In this document: positions 44,775 through 52,535 of the stretch, one piece after another
How positions within the stretch are numbered: position 1 is the first letter of the stretch
Layout of the letters: every line of letters begins with the position of its first letter
Source of the DNA: Candidatus Brachythrix odensensis
GTDB taxonomy: Bacteria; Chloroflexota; Anaerolineae; J036; Brachytrichaceae
Assembly: GCA_016714465.1 (NCBI GenBank)
Contig: JADKDT010000007.1
Location: 89,789 to 153,788 of the forward strand
Reading direction: 5' to 3'
Length of the DNA: 64,000 nucleotides
Program-made: the position numbers and the translations under genes
The notes under the pieces: generated by a model
What the model was told of the DNA's origin: nothing
What the model saw: the letters and a program-made list of their open reading frames with translations, nothing else
Database searches by the model: none

Positions 44775-45245
44775 ATGAAACCTGCTTGCCTGATCCGCCT
44801 TTTGCCGCTCGCCGCGCTCCTGGCCGCCTGCGCCAGCGCGCCCGGCGCCGGGCTTCCAACCGCAACGCCGGCGGGACCGCTGACTTCGCCGCTCCGGCCG
44901 ACCGCGCCAGTCGCCGACAATACCGTGATCCGCTATGAACGGAGCGGCGGCATCGCCGGTCGCACGTCCTCATGGACGATCTACGCGAGCGGACGGGTGG
45001 TGGACGGCGCTGGCGTCGAGACGAAGGCGGACCAGGCCAAACTCGCCGCACTTGTGACCATTGCTCGAGATCCGAAGACACTTGCGCTCACGAGCTCGGC
45101 CGGCCGCGGATGCCCGGACTGTTTCAAATACACGGTTTCGATCCAGACACCGGGCGCCAACGTCAGCCTGGTCACCTATGACGGCGTGACTAACCCGCCG
45201 GAACTCGATGCGCTCCTGCTGGCACTGGCGGAAGTGACCCGCTAG
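44775..45245 (+). CDS. Small lipoprotein, function unknown
   Basis: 156 residues with a lipobox (LLAACAS, Cys at about 20) and a Thr/Pro-rich stalk. The globular part has a CPDC motif flanked by short strands (RGCPDCFKYTVSIQTPG), so a disulfide or metal is possible. WTIYASGRVVDG resembles the beta-strand pattern of uncharacterised lipoproteins in related genomes. No family assigned. Divergent from the amino acid transporter operon. Confidence 0.6.
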   Translation: MKPACLIRLLPLAALLAACASAPGAGLPTATPAGPLTSPLRPTAPVADNTVIRYERSGGIAGRTSSWTIYASGRVVDGAGVETKADQAKLAALVTIARDPKTLALTSSAGRGCPDCFKYTVSIQTPGANVSLVTYDGVTNPPELDALLLALAEVTR

Positions 45246-45260
45246 GCAGGCCCGCCAACC

Positions 45261-45914
45261 TCAATCGAATTCGGCGGGCCGGGCCGGGTCATCCAGATGG
45301 GCGAAACACGCCGCAATCTGAGCGCGATTGGTGCGAGCCTCCGATAGCGCGGGGATTTCTTGGCGGGCAAAGAAGCCGCTGCCCAGAATCTCGTGATTCG
45401 CAGGCGCGGGCGCGCCCCCAACCAGTTCACAGGCAAAGATCAGCTTGTAGCCATGGTGATATGACAAGGGCCGGCCGTCATCGTGATTGCGATTCGCGTC
45501 AAAAACCCCGATCAGCGCTTTCGCGCGGGCTAGAAAGCCCGTTTCTTCCGCCACCTCGCGCTCGGCCGAGACTGATGGCGCATCGCCGACATCTGCCCAG
45601 CCGCCGGGCAGGCACCAGCGCCCGTCCGAACGCTCCCGGGCCAGGAGCAGCTTGCCGTCGCGGAAACAGGCCGCGCGCACATCCACCTTGGGAGTCGCAT
45701 ATCCGGGTTGGGCGGCGAACCAGCCATTGACCAGAACCGGATCGGCGCCCGTCTGAACCGCCAGGATTTCGCCGGCCAGCGCGCGCAATTGGGCGTACCG
45801 CTCGCGGTCAAAGTCACTCTCGCAGTAGGTCAGACCCGCCTGGGCGATCGCGTCGATTTTCCGCGCCCAACGCAGCCAGTTTGGGACCTCAGCCTGAGCG
45901 GGCCCGCCGGTCAC
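45261..45914 (-). CDS. NUDIX hydrolase with N-terminal NUDIX4 domain
   Basis: 217 residues. The first 50 are a helical domain (WLRWARKIDAIAQAGLTYCESDFDRERYAQLR) of the NUDIX4 type, seen in ADP-ribose and related pyrophosphatases. The catalytic NUDIX box is complete, with GGWADVGDAPSVSAE and REVAEETGF. It probably cleaves a nucleoside diphosphate linked to another group. Its start overlaps the upstream GNAT-VOC gene (ATGA). Last gene in a three-gene operon. Confidence 0.85.
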   Translation of the reverse strand: MTGGPAQAEVPNWLRWARKIDAIAQAGLTYCESDFDRERYAQLRALAGEILAVQTGADPVLVNGWFAAQPGYATPKVDVRAACFRDGKLLLARERSDGRWCLPGGWADVGDAPSVSAEREVAEETGFLARAKALIGVFDANRNHDDGRPLSYHHGYKLIFACELVGGAPAPANHEILGSGFFARQEIPALSEARTNRAQIAACFAHLDDPARPAEFD

Positions 45915-46837
45915 CCGGCCACCGCCTGGATGAATTCAATCCGATTGCCAAAGGGATCGCGAGCCTCGAAGCGGTCGTAACCCGGGATTGGGATCGAGTC
46001 GAGCGTCGCGCAGCCGGCCGCCTCGAGCTTTGCCCGCCAGTCCGGCAACGCGCGCACCTGCCAGGCGACGTGGGCCTTGGTCCGGGTGCGATCGACGCCC
46101 TCCTCTGTGCTGACGTGCAGTTGCTGCCCGCCAACCTCGGCCCAGAATCCGCCTCGATCCTTCAACGACTCAGGCTTGTGGATTTCGGGCAGACCCAGGA
46201 GGTCCAGATAGAAAGCCCGGGCGCGCTCAAGTTCGGCCGAGGAAACGCACACCTGCACGTGATGAATCCGACGGACCTGCGCGATCGCGGGCGGCCATTC
46301 GTGGCGCAGCAATCCCATCACCAGAATATCCTGATCGGCGCCGTCGCGGCGGAGGAACTGGCGCCAGCGCCCTTCCTCCACAAAACCCAGTTTGCGATAC
46401 AGCGCGACCGCCCGCTCATTGGCGGCGAAGACAATCAACCCCACCCGATGCAGGTCCATCTCGCCAAAGGCGTGATTCAGCAACAGGGTCACCGCTTCGC
46501 GGCCGTAGCCCTTGCTCCAGTGGGCGCGGTCGCCGATGCCAACATGCAAATCGGCCGCGCGATGGGATGTTCGATAACGGTGCAAGCCAATCCGACCGAT
46601 GACGGCGCCGCCATCGATGACCTGAATCGCCCACTCGATGGCCGTGTCGCGATAGGCCCACTTCTCGGTATCGGCGCGGGACTGGCGGGCCACCCGCGGC
46701 CTCGGCACGTCGGAATCAAACAGCCGCATCATGCCGGCATCCTTGGACCAGCGCGCCATCAGGTCGCCGTCGCGCTCGGCGTCGATGGCGATCAGCCTGA
46801 TCCGGTCGCTGGTGAGCTGATCGGAAAAAGTGATCAT
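45911..46837 (-). CDS. GNAT acetyltransferase fused to a VOC (glyoxalase-like) domain
   Basis: 308 residues. The N-terminal 180 are a RimJ-like GNAT domain: GIGDRAHWSKGYGREAV is the acetyl-CoA loop and LYRKLGFVEEG ends it. After a short linker the C-terminal 120 are a vicinal oxygen chelate domain (IHHVQVCVSSAELERARAFY, then RDPFGNRIEFIQ), with metal-ligand-type His and Glu positions. One chain thus joins two small-molecule resistance folds. The start at 46837 overlaps the stop of the upstream GNAT gene. The substrate is unknown; detoxification is a guess. Confidence 0.85.
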   Translation of the reverse strand: MITFSDQLTSDRIRLIAIDAERDGDLMARWSKDAGMMRLFDSDVPRPRVARQSRADTEKWAYRDTAIEWAIQVIDGGAVIGRIGLHRYRTSHRAADLHVGIGDRAHWSKGYGREAVTLLLNHAFGEMDLHRVGLIVFAANERAVALYRKLGFVEEGRWRQFLRRDGADQDILVMGLLRHEWPPAIAQVRRIHHVQVCVSSAELERARAFYLDLLGLPEIHKPESLKDRGGFWAEVGGQQLHVSTEEGVDRTRTKAHVAWQVRALPDWRAKLEAAGCATLDSIPIPGYDRFEARDPFGNRIEFIQAVAG

Positions 46838-47397
46838 CGTGCCGCCTCCCACTCGGCCCGCAGCAGGCCCAGATTGACCTCGTCCCAGCGCCGGCCAAAT
46901 CGAAACAGCGCCTCACGCTGGCGCGCTTCGACCTTGAATCCGGCGGCCGCAAAAAACGCCAGGGCCGCTTCGTTGTAGCCCGGCACGCCAACCGTAACCC
47001 GGCGCAGGTTCATCTCATCAAAGATATAGCGCAGGCCGAGGGCAAGCGCCTCGCGACCGTAACCATGGCGGCGATCCGCCGGCAGGCCGATCCCCAGCCG
47101 CAGCCAGGCATTCCCGGCACCCCACTCCGCCCAGATCACCAGCACGCCCACGAGCCGATCGTCGGCCCGCAGCCGAATGCGCAAGTCGAACTCGTAGGCA
47201 TCATCCTCGTGATTCTTCTCACGCTCTTCGTAACGTTTCTTGAGCTGATGGGCGGAGGTCGGCCGCTGCAACTCGACATTGAACAAGGCGAGGAAGTCCG
47301 GGGTATGCGACCAGACGGCCTCGACCTCGGGATCGTTGACCGGATCGAGGGCGGTCAAGCGGAGCCGCTCGCCCTCATAGATGTTGGCGTCATTCAT
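46834..47397 (-). CDS. GNAT-family acetyltransferase (RimJ/RimL-like)
   Basis: 187-residue GNAT enzyme: YEGERLRLTALDP opens it, LGIGLPADRRHGYGREAL is the acetyl-CoA binding loop and YNEAALAFFAAAGFKVEA closes it. It acetylates an amine, perhaps on a protein N-terminus or a small molecule. The ATG at 47397 is preferred over a longer open frame that enters the hairpin region and the YcgQ gene. First of three coupled genes with the GNAT-VOC and NUDIX proteins. Confidence 0.85.
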   Translation of the reverse strand: MNDANIYEGERLRLTALDPVNDPEVEAVWSHTPDFLALFNVELQRPTSAHQLKKRYEEREKNHEDDAYEFDLRIRLRADDRLVGVLVIWAEWGAGNAWLRLGIGLPADRRHGYGREALALGLRYIFDEMNLRRVTVGVPGYNEAALAFFAAAGFKVEARQREALFRFGRRWDEVNLGLLRAEWEAAR

Positions 47398-47407
47398 GTG
47401 GGTTTTT

Positions 47408-47454
47408 GACGAGATCACCGTCCCCGCGTTTCGCGCGGGGACGGTGATCTCGTC
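47408..47454. terminator. 21-bp hairpin, GAGATC-CCCCG family
   Basis: Perfect arms 47408-47428 and 47434-47454, loop TTTCG. It lies after the YcgQ-like gene and right before the GNAT operon start. Confidence 0.6.
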
Positions 47455-47473
47455 AGAGTCATTGTGGTCATGT

Positions 47474-48205
47474 CTAGGGAAATAAGTAGGGTTGATTGGG
47501 CGCCTGGGTTGCTTCGATCCGTTCAGCGGCGATGATCGGGAGCTGCTGGCCGGCGTACTCGCCCAAACTAAAGCGGCCAACCACGCGCACCCAGGCATCG
47601 GTCTTGAGCGCCGAAGCATCGGCGGTCTCGACCAGCAAGGCCACTGGCGTCGCGTCGGCGACGCAGCAGCTCACCGCGAAGCGGGAGACGAAGAATTGAT
47701 TCGGCTTGACCCGCGGATCGTGATAGACGAAGCCAATCACATCGACGGCCTGGCCGGATAGCGCCGCCGGATCTGGGCTGCGCGAAATATCGATCAGCCA
47801 GTCGATGATGCTGCGCTGCCCGCCTGACCGTTGGGCCACCGGCGCCGAACCCGCCCGCACCGGCGCGCCCAGGCCCAGTCCGCGGCCGGCCAACGCGCTT
47901 GCGCCCAGCGGCCGGGCCGGGACCAGCAAACCGAACACAATCGGCAACACCAGCAGTCCGGCCCCAAACACGTTGATCCGCCCATGGCCCGGCCATAGCG
48001 GCGAGGATTGGGCGGCCCGGTCCATCAGCCGAAAAACGACGGTCAGGGCCAGGGCTGAAAAAAGCAGGACCGCGACGAGGGCCAGCCAGGCGAAGCGCTG
48101 ATTAATGTAGAAATTCAGTGTGCCAGTGTTGATTTTTACGGCAAACATCAGGGCCAGTCCGGCCAGGATGATTCCCTTGATCCAGGAAGTCGAACGATTG
48201 GTCAT
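47474..48205 (-). CDS. YcgQ/TIGR03943-family membrane protein
   Basis: 243 residues: four hydrophobic segments in the first half, then a soluble C-terminal domain with FVYHDPRVKPNQFFVSRF and SCCVADATPVALLVE, the conserved features of the TIGR03943 (YcgQ) family. It always pairs with a YcgR-type permease, as here with a 4-base gap. The family is linked to metal homeostasis, often zinc, but its activity is not known. Confidence 0.82.
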   Translation of the reverse strand: MTNRSTSWIKGIILAGLALMFAVKINTGTLNFYINQRFAWLALVAVLLFSALALTVVFRLMDRAAQSSPLWPGHGRINVFGAGLLVLPIVFGLLVPARPLGASALAGRGLGLGAPVRAGSAPVAQRSGGQRSIIDWLIDISRSPDPAALSGQAVDVIGFVYHDPRVKPNQFFVSRFAVSCCVADATPVALLVETADASALKTDAWVRVVGRFSLGEYAGQQLPIIAAERIEATQAPNQPYLFP

Positions 48206-48209
48206 GACA

Positions 48210-49262
48210 TCACCAGGCGAGATTCAGGTTGACGAAGACCCCGACGAGGAAGGCCATCGCCGCGGTCAAAAGGATGAGATAGAAGACGACACGGCGTTTG
48301 AAGACGCCCAGCAACATCAGGGTGCTCTTGATGTCGATCATCGGGCCGAACACGAGGAAGGCGATGATCGAACCGCTGGTAAAGGTATTGACGAAGTTGA
48401 GGGCCAGAAACGCGTCGACGGTACTGCAGACCGAGAGCACAAAGGCCAGGGCCTGCAGGGCGACGACCGAAAGGACCATCCCTGAGCCGATGCCGAGCAA
48501 CGCCTGCTGCGGCACGAAGGTCTGGAGTGCGCTGGCCAGCAGCGACCCGGCGACGAGATAGGGCGCCACGTCGAAGAACTCGTCAGCGGCGACGCCCACC
48601 GCGCGCTGTAGGTTGGCAAGGCGGCTGGCTGCGGGCGCGCTGGCCGGCGGGCCGCGGCGCGCGTCATCGGGCGGGCCGCCCGGTAAGCCGCCCAGCACCG
48701 GCCCAAGCGAGAGCGGCCGCATGACCCGGGCCAGGCCGGGTTGAAATGAAAACACCAGACCAACGACGACGGCGATGACCAGGGTAAAACCAATGCGTCC
48801 CCAGAACACCGGGCCAAAACCAAATGCCGCGAAGGTGCTGGCGATGACGATCGGATTGAGAACCGGGGCGCCAAGCAGAAACGCGATTCCGGCCGAAAGG
48901 GGCAAGCCCTTCTGGCACAAGCGGCGCACGACCGGGATGACCCCGCACTCGCACACCGGAAACACGACGCCCAGCAGCGCGCCAACCAAGGTTGCCATGA
49001 ACCGGTTGCGCGGCATCACCCGGGCAATGTCCTCAGGCGAGATGAAGACGACGATCAGACCGGATGCCAGCGCGCCCATCAGAAGAAACGGGGCGGCCTC
49101 GATAAAGATGCCGAGAAAGACCGTGACGAAGTTCTGGGCGAGATCCGGCAGGGCCACGGCCGGCACATACACACCCAGCGGGACAAAATTGTCCAGGACG
49201 ATGGTGCCCAGCACCAGCGCGAGAACAAGCCCACAGATGATTATCAACCGACTGCGCGTCAT
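48210..49262 (-). CDS. YcgR-type permease (UPF0718/DUF318)
   Basis: 350-residue permease with about eight membrane helices and the family signatures EAAPFLLMGALASGL, VFPVCECGVIPVVRR with its two Cys, and GAPVLNPIV. ArsP and related members export or import metal or metalloid compounds; here the substrate is probably a metal ion. Partner of the YcgQ-like protein downstream. A TTTAAT box 8 bases before the ATG suggests a leaderless mRNA. Confidence 0.85.
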   Translation of the reverse strand: MTRSRLIIICGLVLALVLGTIVLDNFVPLGVYVPAVALPDLAQNFVTVFLGIFIEAAPFLLMGALASGLIVVFISPEDIARVMPRNRFMATLVGALLGVVFPVCECGVIPVVRRLCQKGLPLSAGIAFLLGAPVLNPIVIASTFAAFGFGPVFWGRIGFTLVIAVVVGLVFSFQPGLARVMRPLSLGPVLGGLPGGPPDDARRGPPASAPAASRLANLQRAVGVAADEFFDVAPYLVAGSLLASALQTFVPQQALLGIGSGMVLSVVALQALAFVLSVCSTVDAFLALNFVNTFTSGSIIAFLVFGPMIDIKSTLMLLGVFKRRVVFYLILLTAAMAFLVGVFVNLNLAW

Positions 49263-49298
49263 AGCGAGGCATTAAACCACTCCCGAGTGGAGGGCGGG

Positions 49299-49341
49299 CG
49301 GAAACGATCAACCGCGGCGTGGCCGCGGTTGATCGTTTCCG
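49299..49341. terminator. 20-bp hairpin between aminotransferase and permease genes
   Basis: Perfect arms 49299-49318 and 49322-49341 around GTG. It follows the stop of the minus-strand aminotransferase gene. Confidence 0.6.
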
Positions 49342-49357
49342 TCCACAAAGTTGCCTA

Positions 49358-50671
49358 TCAGGCCGCGGCGTCGAGTGCCGCGGCAAAGATCCGCAGCGCC
49401 TCATCGATTTGATCGGCGGTGACCACCAGCGGCGGAATCCAGCGAATGACGTTCTGATACGACCCGCAGGTCAGCATGAGCAGCTTGTGGTCGGCGCAGG
49501 TCTTGACGATTCTGTCCGTGATCGCCTTGTCCGCGTGCCCGTGCGCGTCGACAAACTCGGTCGCGACCATGCAACCCAGCCCGCGCACATCGCCGATCTG
49601 CTTGAACTCGGCCTGCAGCTTGCGCAGCCCGGCCATGAGCTGCTCGCCGCGCGCCGCGCTGTTCTCGATGAGTTTTTCGTCACGCATGACCCGAATCGTC
49701 TCGGCCGCCGCGGCCGCAGAGACCAGGTTCGGGCCATACGTTCCGCCATGCGAGCCGGGCGTCCACTTGGCCATCACCTTGCGACTGGCGGCAACCGCAC
49801 TGAGCGGCATGCCCGAGGCGAGGCCCTTGGCCAGCACCAGAATATCGGGCATGACCCCGGAGTGCTCCATGGCGAAGAACTTGCCCGTCCGGCCAAAACC
49901 GGTCTGAACTTCATCGAAGATCAGCATGATGCCGTATTCGTCGCAGATCGTGCGCAGCCCCTGCAGAAAGCTGTTCGGCGGGACGACGTAGCCGCCCTCG
50001 CCCAGGACCGGCTCCACCACAATGGCGGCGGTCTCCTGCGGCGCCGACTGGGTCTTCAGCAGGTAGCGCAATTGATCGAGGGCATAGCCGCAGCAGTGGC
50101 CGCCGTCGGTCGGGCACGAAGCGCTCAGCGCGGCCCGCTCGGCGACGTCCATGGTGCGCTGCGCGACAGGGCAGTGGAAGCAGTGGGCGTAGGGCGCGCC
50201 AAAGACACCGGACGGCAGCGGTTGATAGCCTGCTCGATAGCTGGTCTTGCTCATCGTCATCGCCATGGTCATATGGGTGCGCCCGTGAAAGGAGCCCTCG
50301 AAGGTGATGACATTTGTGCGGCCCGTCGCCTGTTTGGCCAGCTTTACGGATGCCTCGATCGCCTCAGCCCCGCTGTTGCTGAAGAAATACGTGTCGATCT
50401 GGGGCGGCAGGATCTGGCGCAACTGATCGGTAAGGTCGAGCACAGCCTTGCCCGTGACAACGCCAATCTGGCCGTGGATCATCTTGGCTGCCTGATCCTG
50501 GATCGCCTTGACCACCCGCGGGTGGGCGTGGCCGGTGTTGGTCACCCCGATACCGCTGGTGAAGTCCATATACGTCTGGCCCTGGGTATCGTGGATGTAG
50601 ATGCCTTCGGCATGATCGACGTCGATATCAAAGGCGCGCGCCCAGACCGGGGCGAGATTCTCTTTGCTCAC
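49358..50671 (-). CDS. Class III aminotransferase (4-aminobutyrate aminotransferase-like)
   Basis: 437-residue PLP enzyme. The PLP lysine is in LVLAKGLASGMPL, the cofactor Asp in IFDEVQTGFGRTGK, and the phosphate loop in NSGAEAIE. A Cys-rich insertion (AHCFHCPVAQR and ASCPTDGGHCCG) is present as in a branch of GabT-like enzymes. It probably transfers the amino group of GABA, ornithine or a similar omega-amine to 2-oxoglutarate. GTG start with an AAGGAG site. Confidence 0.88.
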   Translation of the reverse strand: MSKENLAPVWARAFDIDVDHAEGIYIHDTQGQTYMDFTSGIGVTNTGHAHPRVVKAIQDQAAKMIHGQIGVVTGKAVLDLTDQLRQILPPQIDTYFFSNSGAEAIEASVKLAKQATGRTNVITFEGSFHGRTHMTMAMTMSKTSYRAGYQPLPSGVFGAPYAHCFHCPVAQRTMDVAERAALSASCPTDGGHCCGYALDQLRYLLKTQSAPQETAAIVVEPVLGEGGYVVPPNSFLQGLRTICDEYGIMLIFDEVQTGFGRTGKFFAMEHSGVMPDILVLAKGLASGMPLSAVAASRKVMAKWTPGSHGGTYGPNLVSAAAAAETIRVMRDEKLIENSAARGEQLMAGLRKLQAEFKQIGDVRGLGCMVATEFVDAHGHADKAITDRIVKTCADHKLLMLTCGSYQNVIRWIPPLVVTADQIDEALRIFAAALDAAA

Positions 50672-50706
50672 GGTGAACTCCTTGGGAAAGTAGTCGATGG
50701 CGCCGA

Positions 50707-51267
50707 TCAGACGCCGGTGGATTTGGCCAGAGTGACGCTGCCGACACCCGCCAGCGCGTTCTCATACAGCGATAAAACGAACAAGAGCGAGGACAACCGA
50801 TTGAGATAGCGCACAAGCTCGGCATTGTCGATGAGGCCCTCGTGCAGCAAACGGACCACCACCCGCTCGGCCCGCCGAGTCGTGGTCCGGGCCAGATCGA
50901 GATACGCGCCAGGCAGGCTGTCGCCCGGCACAACAAATTCTCTGGGCAGCGTCACCAGGGCGGTCACGGCATCAGTCTCGGCTTCGAGCCAGGCGACCCG
51001 GGCCGCGTCGACTTTGCGGAACTGCGGCGCGGCCTGCTGGGTGGAAGCCAGCTCGGCCATCATGTGATACAGATCGCGCTGGGCCCGCAGCAGCAGCGCC
51101 CGGGTCAGCTCCGCCTGGGCAGAGGCGCGGGCGAGGCCCAGGGTCGAGTTGGCTTCATCGACCGTGCCATACGCTTCAGGCTGGGGGGTGTACTTCGCCA
51201 CCCGCCCCTCGCCCAGCAGACCGGTGAAGCCATCATCACCCGTGCGGGTGTATAGTTGCGTGCCCAT
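50707..51267 (-). CDS. pduO: Cob(I)alamin adenosyltransferase, PduO type
   Basis: Adenosylates cob(I)alamin from ATP to make coenzyme B12. LYTRTGDDGFTGLLGEGRVAK is the N-terminal ATP loop, YGTVDEANSTLGLAR and RRAERVVVRLL with LNRLSSLLFVLSLYEN are the other PduO signatures. 186 residues, trimeric four-helix type. The ATG at 51267 has a TACAAT box exactly 7 bases upstream, showing a leaderless mRNA and ruling out the long upstream frame. Probably acts on B12 imported by the 28-31 kb operon. Confidence 0.92.
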   Translation of the reverse strand: MGTQLYTRTGDDGFTGLLGEGRVAKYTPQPEAYGTVDEANSTLGLARASAQAELTRALLLRAQRDLYHMMAELASTQQAAPQFRKVDAARVAWLEAETDAVTALVTLPREFVVPGDSLPGAYLDLARTTTRRAERVVVRLLHEGLIDNAELVRYLNRLSSLLFVLSLYENALAGVGSVTLAKSTGV

Positions 51268-51283
51268 TCGCCCGATTGTATCC

Positions 51284-51592
51284 ATGTATCCCGATAGCGA
51301 GATCCTCTTCCCCGCTTCCTGCATACCCGACTTGCGAAATGCGCGGACGGGCGACGCCTGGTCGAGCTGGTTGGATCGCCTGGCGAAACTGCCTGAAACC
51401 CACGAAGACGTGCTGGCGTTCTCGCTAATGGTCATCCGATCAGCGAACTGCCTGACCTGCGCCCCCGACAGCCACCGGGCCAATCTGGGCTGCTGCGCAT
51501 GCTCGCGCCGCACCCTGCAGGGCTTCAAGGATGGCGAAGATGGCATCCATCGCGCGGTCGAGCGGGCGCGCAAAGAGATTCGGGCGCACTGA
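51284..51592 (+). CDS. Small Cys-rich protein upstream of the HD protein
   Basis: 102 residues with five Cys in a short stretch (ANCLTCAPDSHRANLGCCACSRR), perhaps a metal site. The start has only 16 bases between it and the divergent pduO start, and the stop lies 1 base before the HD-protein ATG, so it is co-expressed with that gene. It is shown as open coding sequence with a consistent length but no known family. Its start is uncertain. Confidence 0.55.
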   Translation: MYPDSEILFPASCIPDLRNARTGDAWSSWLDRLAKLPETHEDVLAFSLMVIRSANCLTCAPDSHRANLGCCACSRRTLQGFKDGEDGIHRAVERARKEIRAH

Positions 51593-51593
51593 C

Positions 51594-52502
51594 ATGTCAC
51601 TCATTCACCTGCCCAAACCCGAGCCAAACATTCACTCCCGGCGCCTGAAGGCGCACCTGCCCAACGACTACGAGGAGCTCTTCGTCAAAGCCGATGAGAC
51701 GATCCGGAAGCTGACGGCCCCTTACCCGCGGGCCACCCGGATCTATGAGCTGCTGTCTTCCGATCCGCGTGTGCAGGCGAATTGGGAGATGTCGAATTAT
51801 ACGGCGGTCAGCAAGCTCAATTACAACGATCACGGGCCCATTCACGCTCGCGTCACCGCGTCATATCTCGCCCAGATCATGGTCCTGCTGCACGAAGCGG
51901 GGGTGCCATTTGACGTGGTCGAGTCGGGCACGGGCACATACGAGGACGCCTTTGTGGTCGGAATCGCGGGGATCCTGCTGCACGATATCGGGAACGCCCT
52001 GCATCGGCTGAACCATGAGCCGATGGGCGTGATCATGGGACAGTTGATTCTGGAGCGCACGCTGCCCCGCCTGTATGGCGATTCCGAACGCATGCAGTTG
52101 ATCGAGAACTTCATTCTGTCGGCAATCCAGTGCCACGATATGAACCCGCCCCCGCTCTTTATGGAAGGCGCCGTCGTCGCCGTCGCGGACGGTTGCGACA
52201 TGAGTAAAGGGCGCGCGCGCATGCCCTTCGACCTCGGCAAGATCGACATCCACGCGGTGTCGGCGCTCTCGATCGAAGCCGTGCGCATCCTTCGGGGCGA
52301 AAACATGCCGGTCGAGATCCACGTCGATATGAGCAACTCGGCCGGCATCTTCCAGGTCGAAGAGATCCTGGTCAAGAAGCTCAACCTGACCCCGCTCAGG
52401 CAATACGTCACGGTCAAAGCCAGCACAATCACGCCCGGCGGCCGTGACCAACGGATCGTTGACAGCGTCATCCTGAAGGACGGGCGATTGCGGCCGCTGT
52501 AG
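51594..52502 (+). CDS. HD-domain protein (metal-dependent phosphohydrolase-like)
   Basis: 302 residues. The HD motif is spread over NDHGPIHARV and LLHDIGNALHRLNH, with a further His in SAIQCHDMNPPP and an Asp in VADGCDMSKGRARMPFD, the usual metal ligands. ALSIEAVRILRGE and the C-terminal beta-rich segment are typical of a conserved archaeal/bacterial HD group. Substrate unknown, possibly a nucleotide. The start follows the preceding stop by one base. Confidence 0.8.
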   Translation: MSLIHLPKPEPNIHSRRLKAHLPNDYEELFVKADETIRKLTAPYPRATRIYELLSSDPRVQANWEMSNYTAVSKLNYNDHGPIHARVTASYLAQIMVLLHEAGVPFDVVESGTGTYEDAFVVGIAGILLHDIGNALHRLNHEPMGVIMGQLILERTLPRLYGDSERMQLIENFILSAIQCHDMNPPPLFMEGAVVAVADGCDMSKGRARMPFDLGKIDIHAVSALSIEAVRILRGENMPVEIHVDMSNSAGIFQVEEILVKKLNLTPLRQYVTVKASTITPGGRDQRIVDSVILKDGRLRPL

Positions 52503-52535
52503 ACCGGCGGCGGGCATCCCCGCGCAATCCGAATC

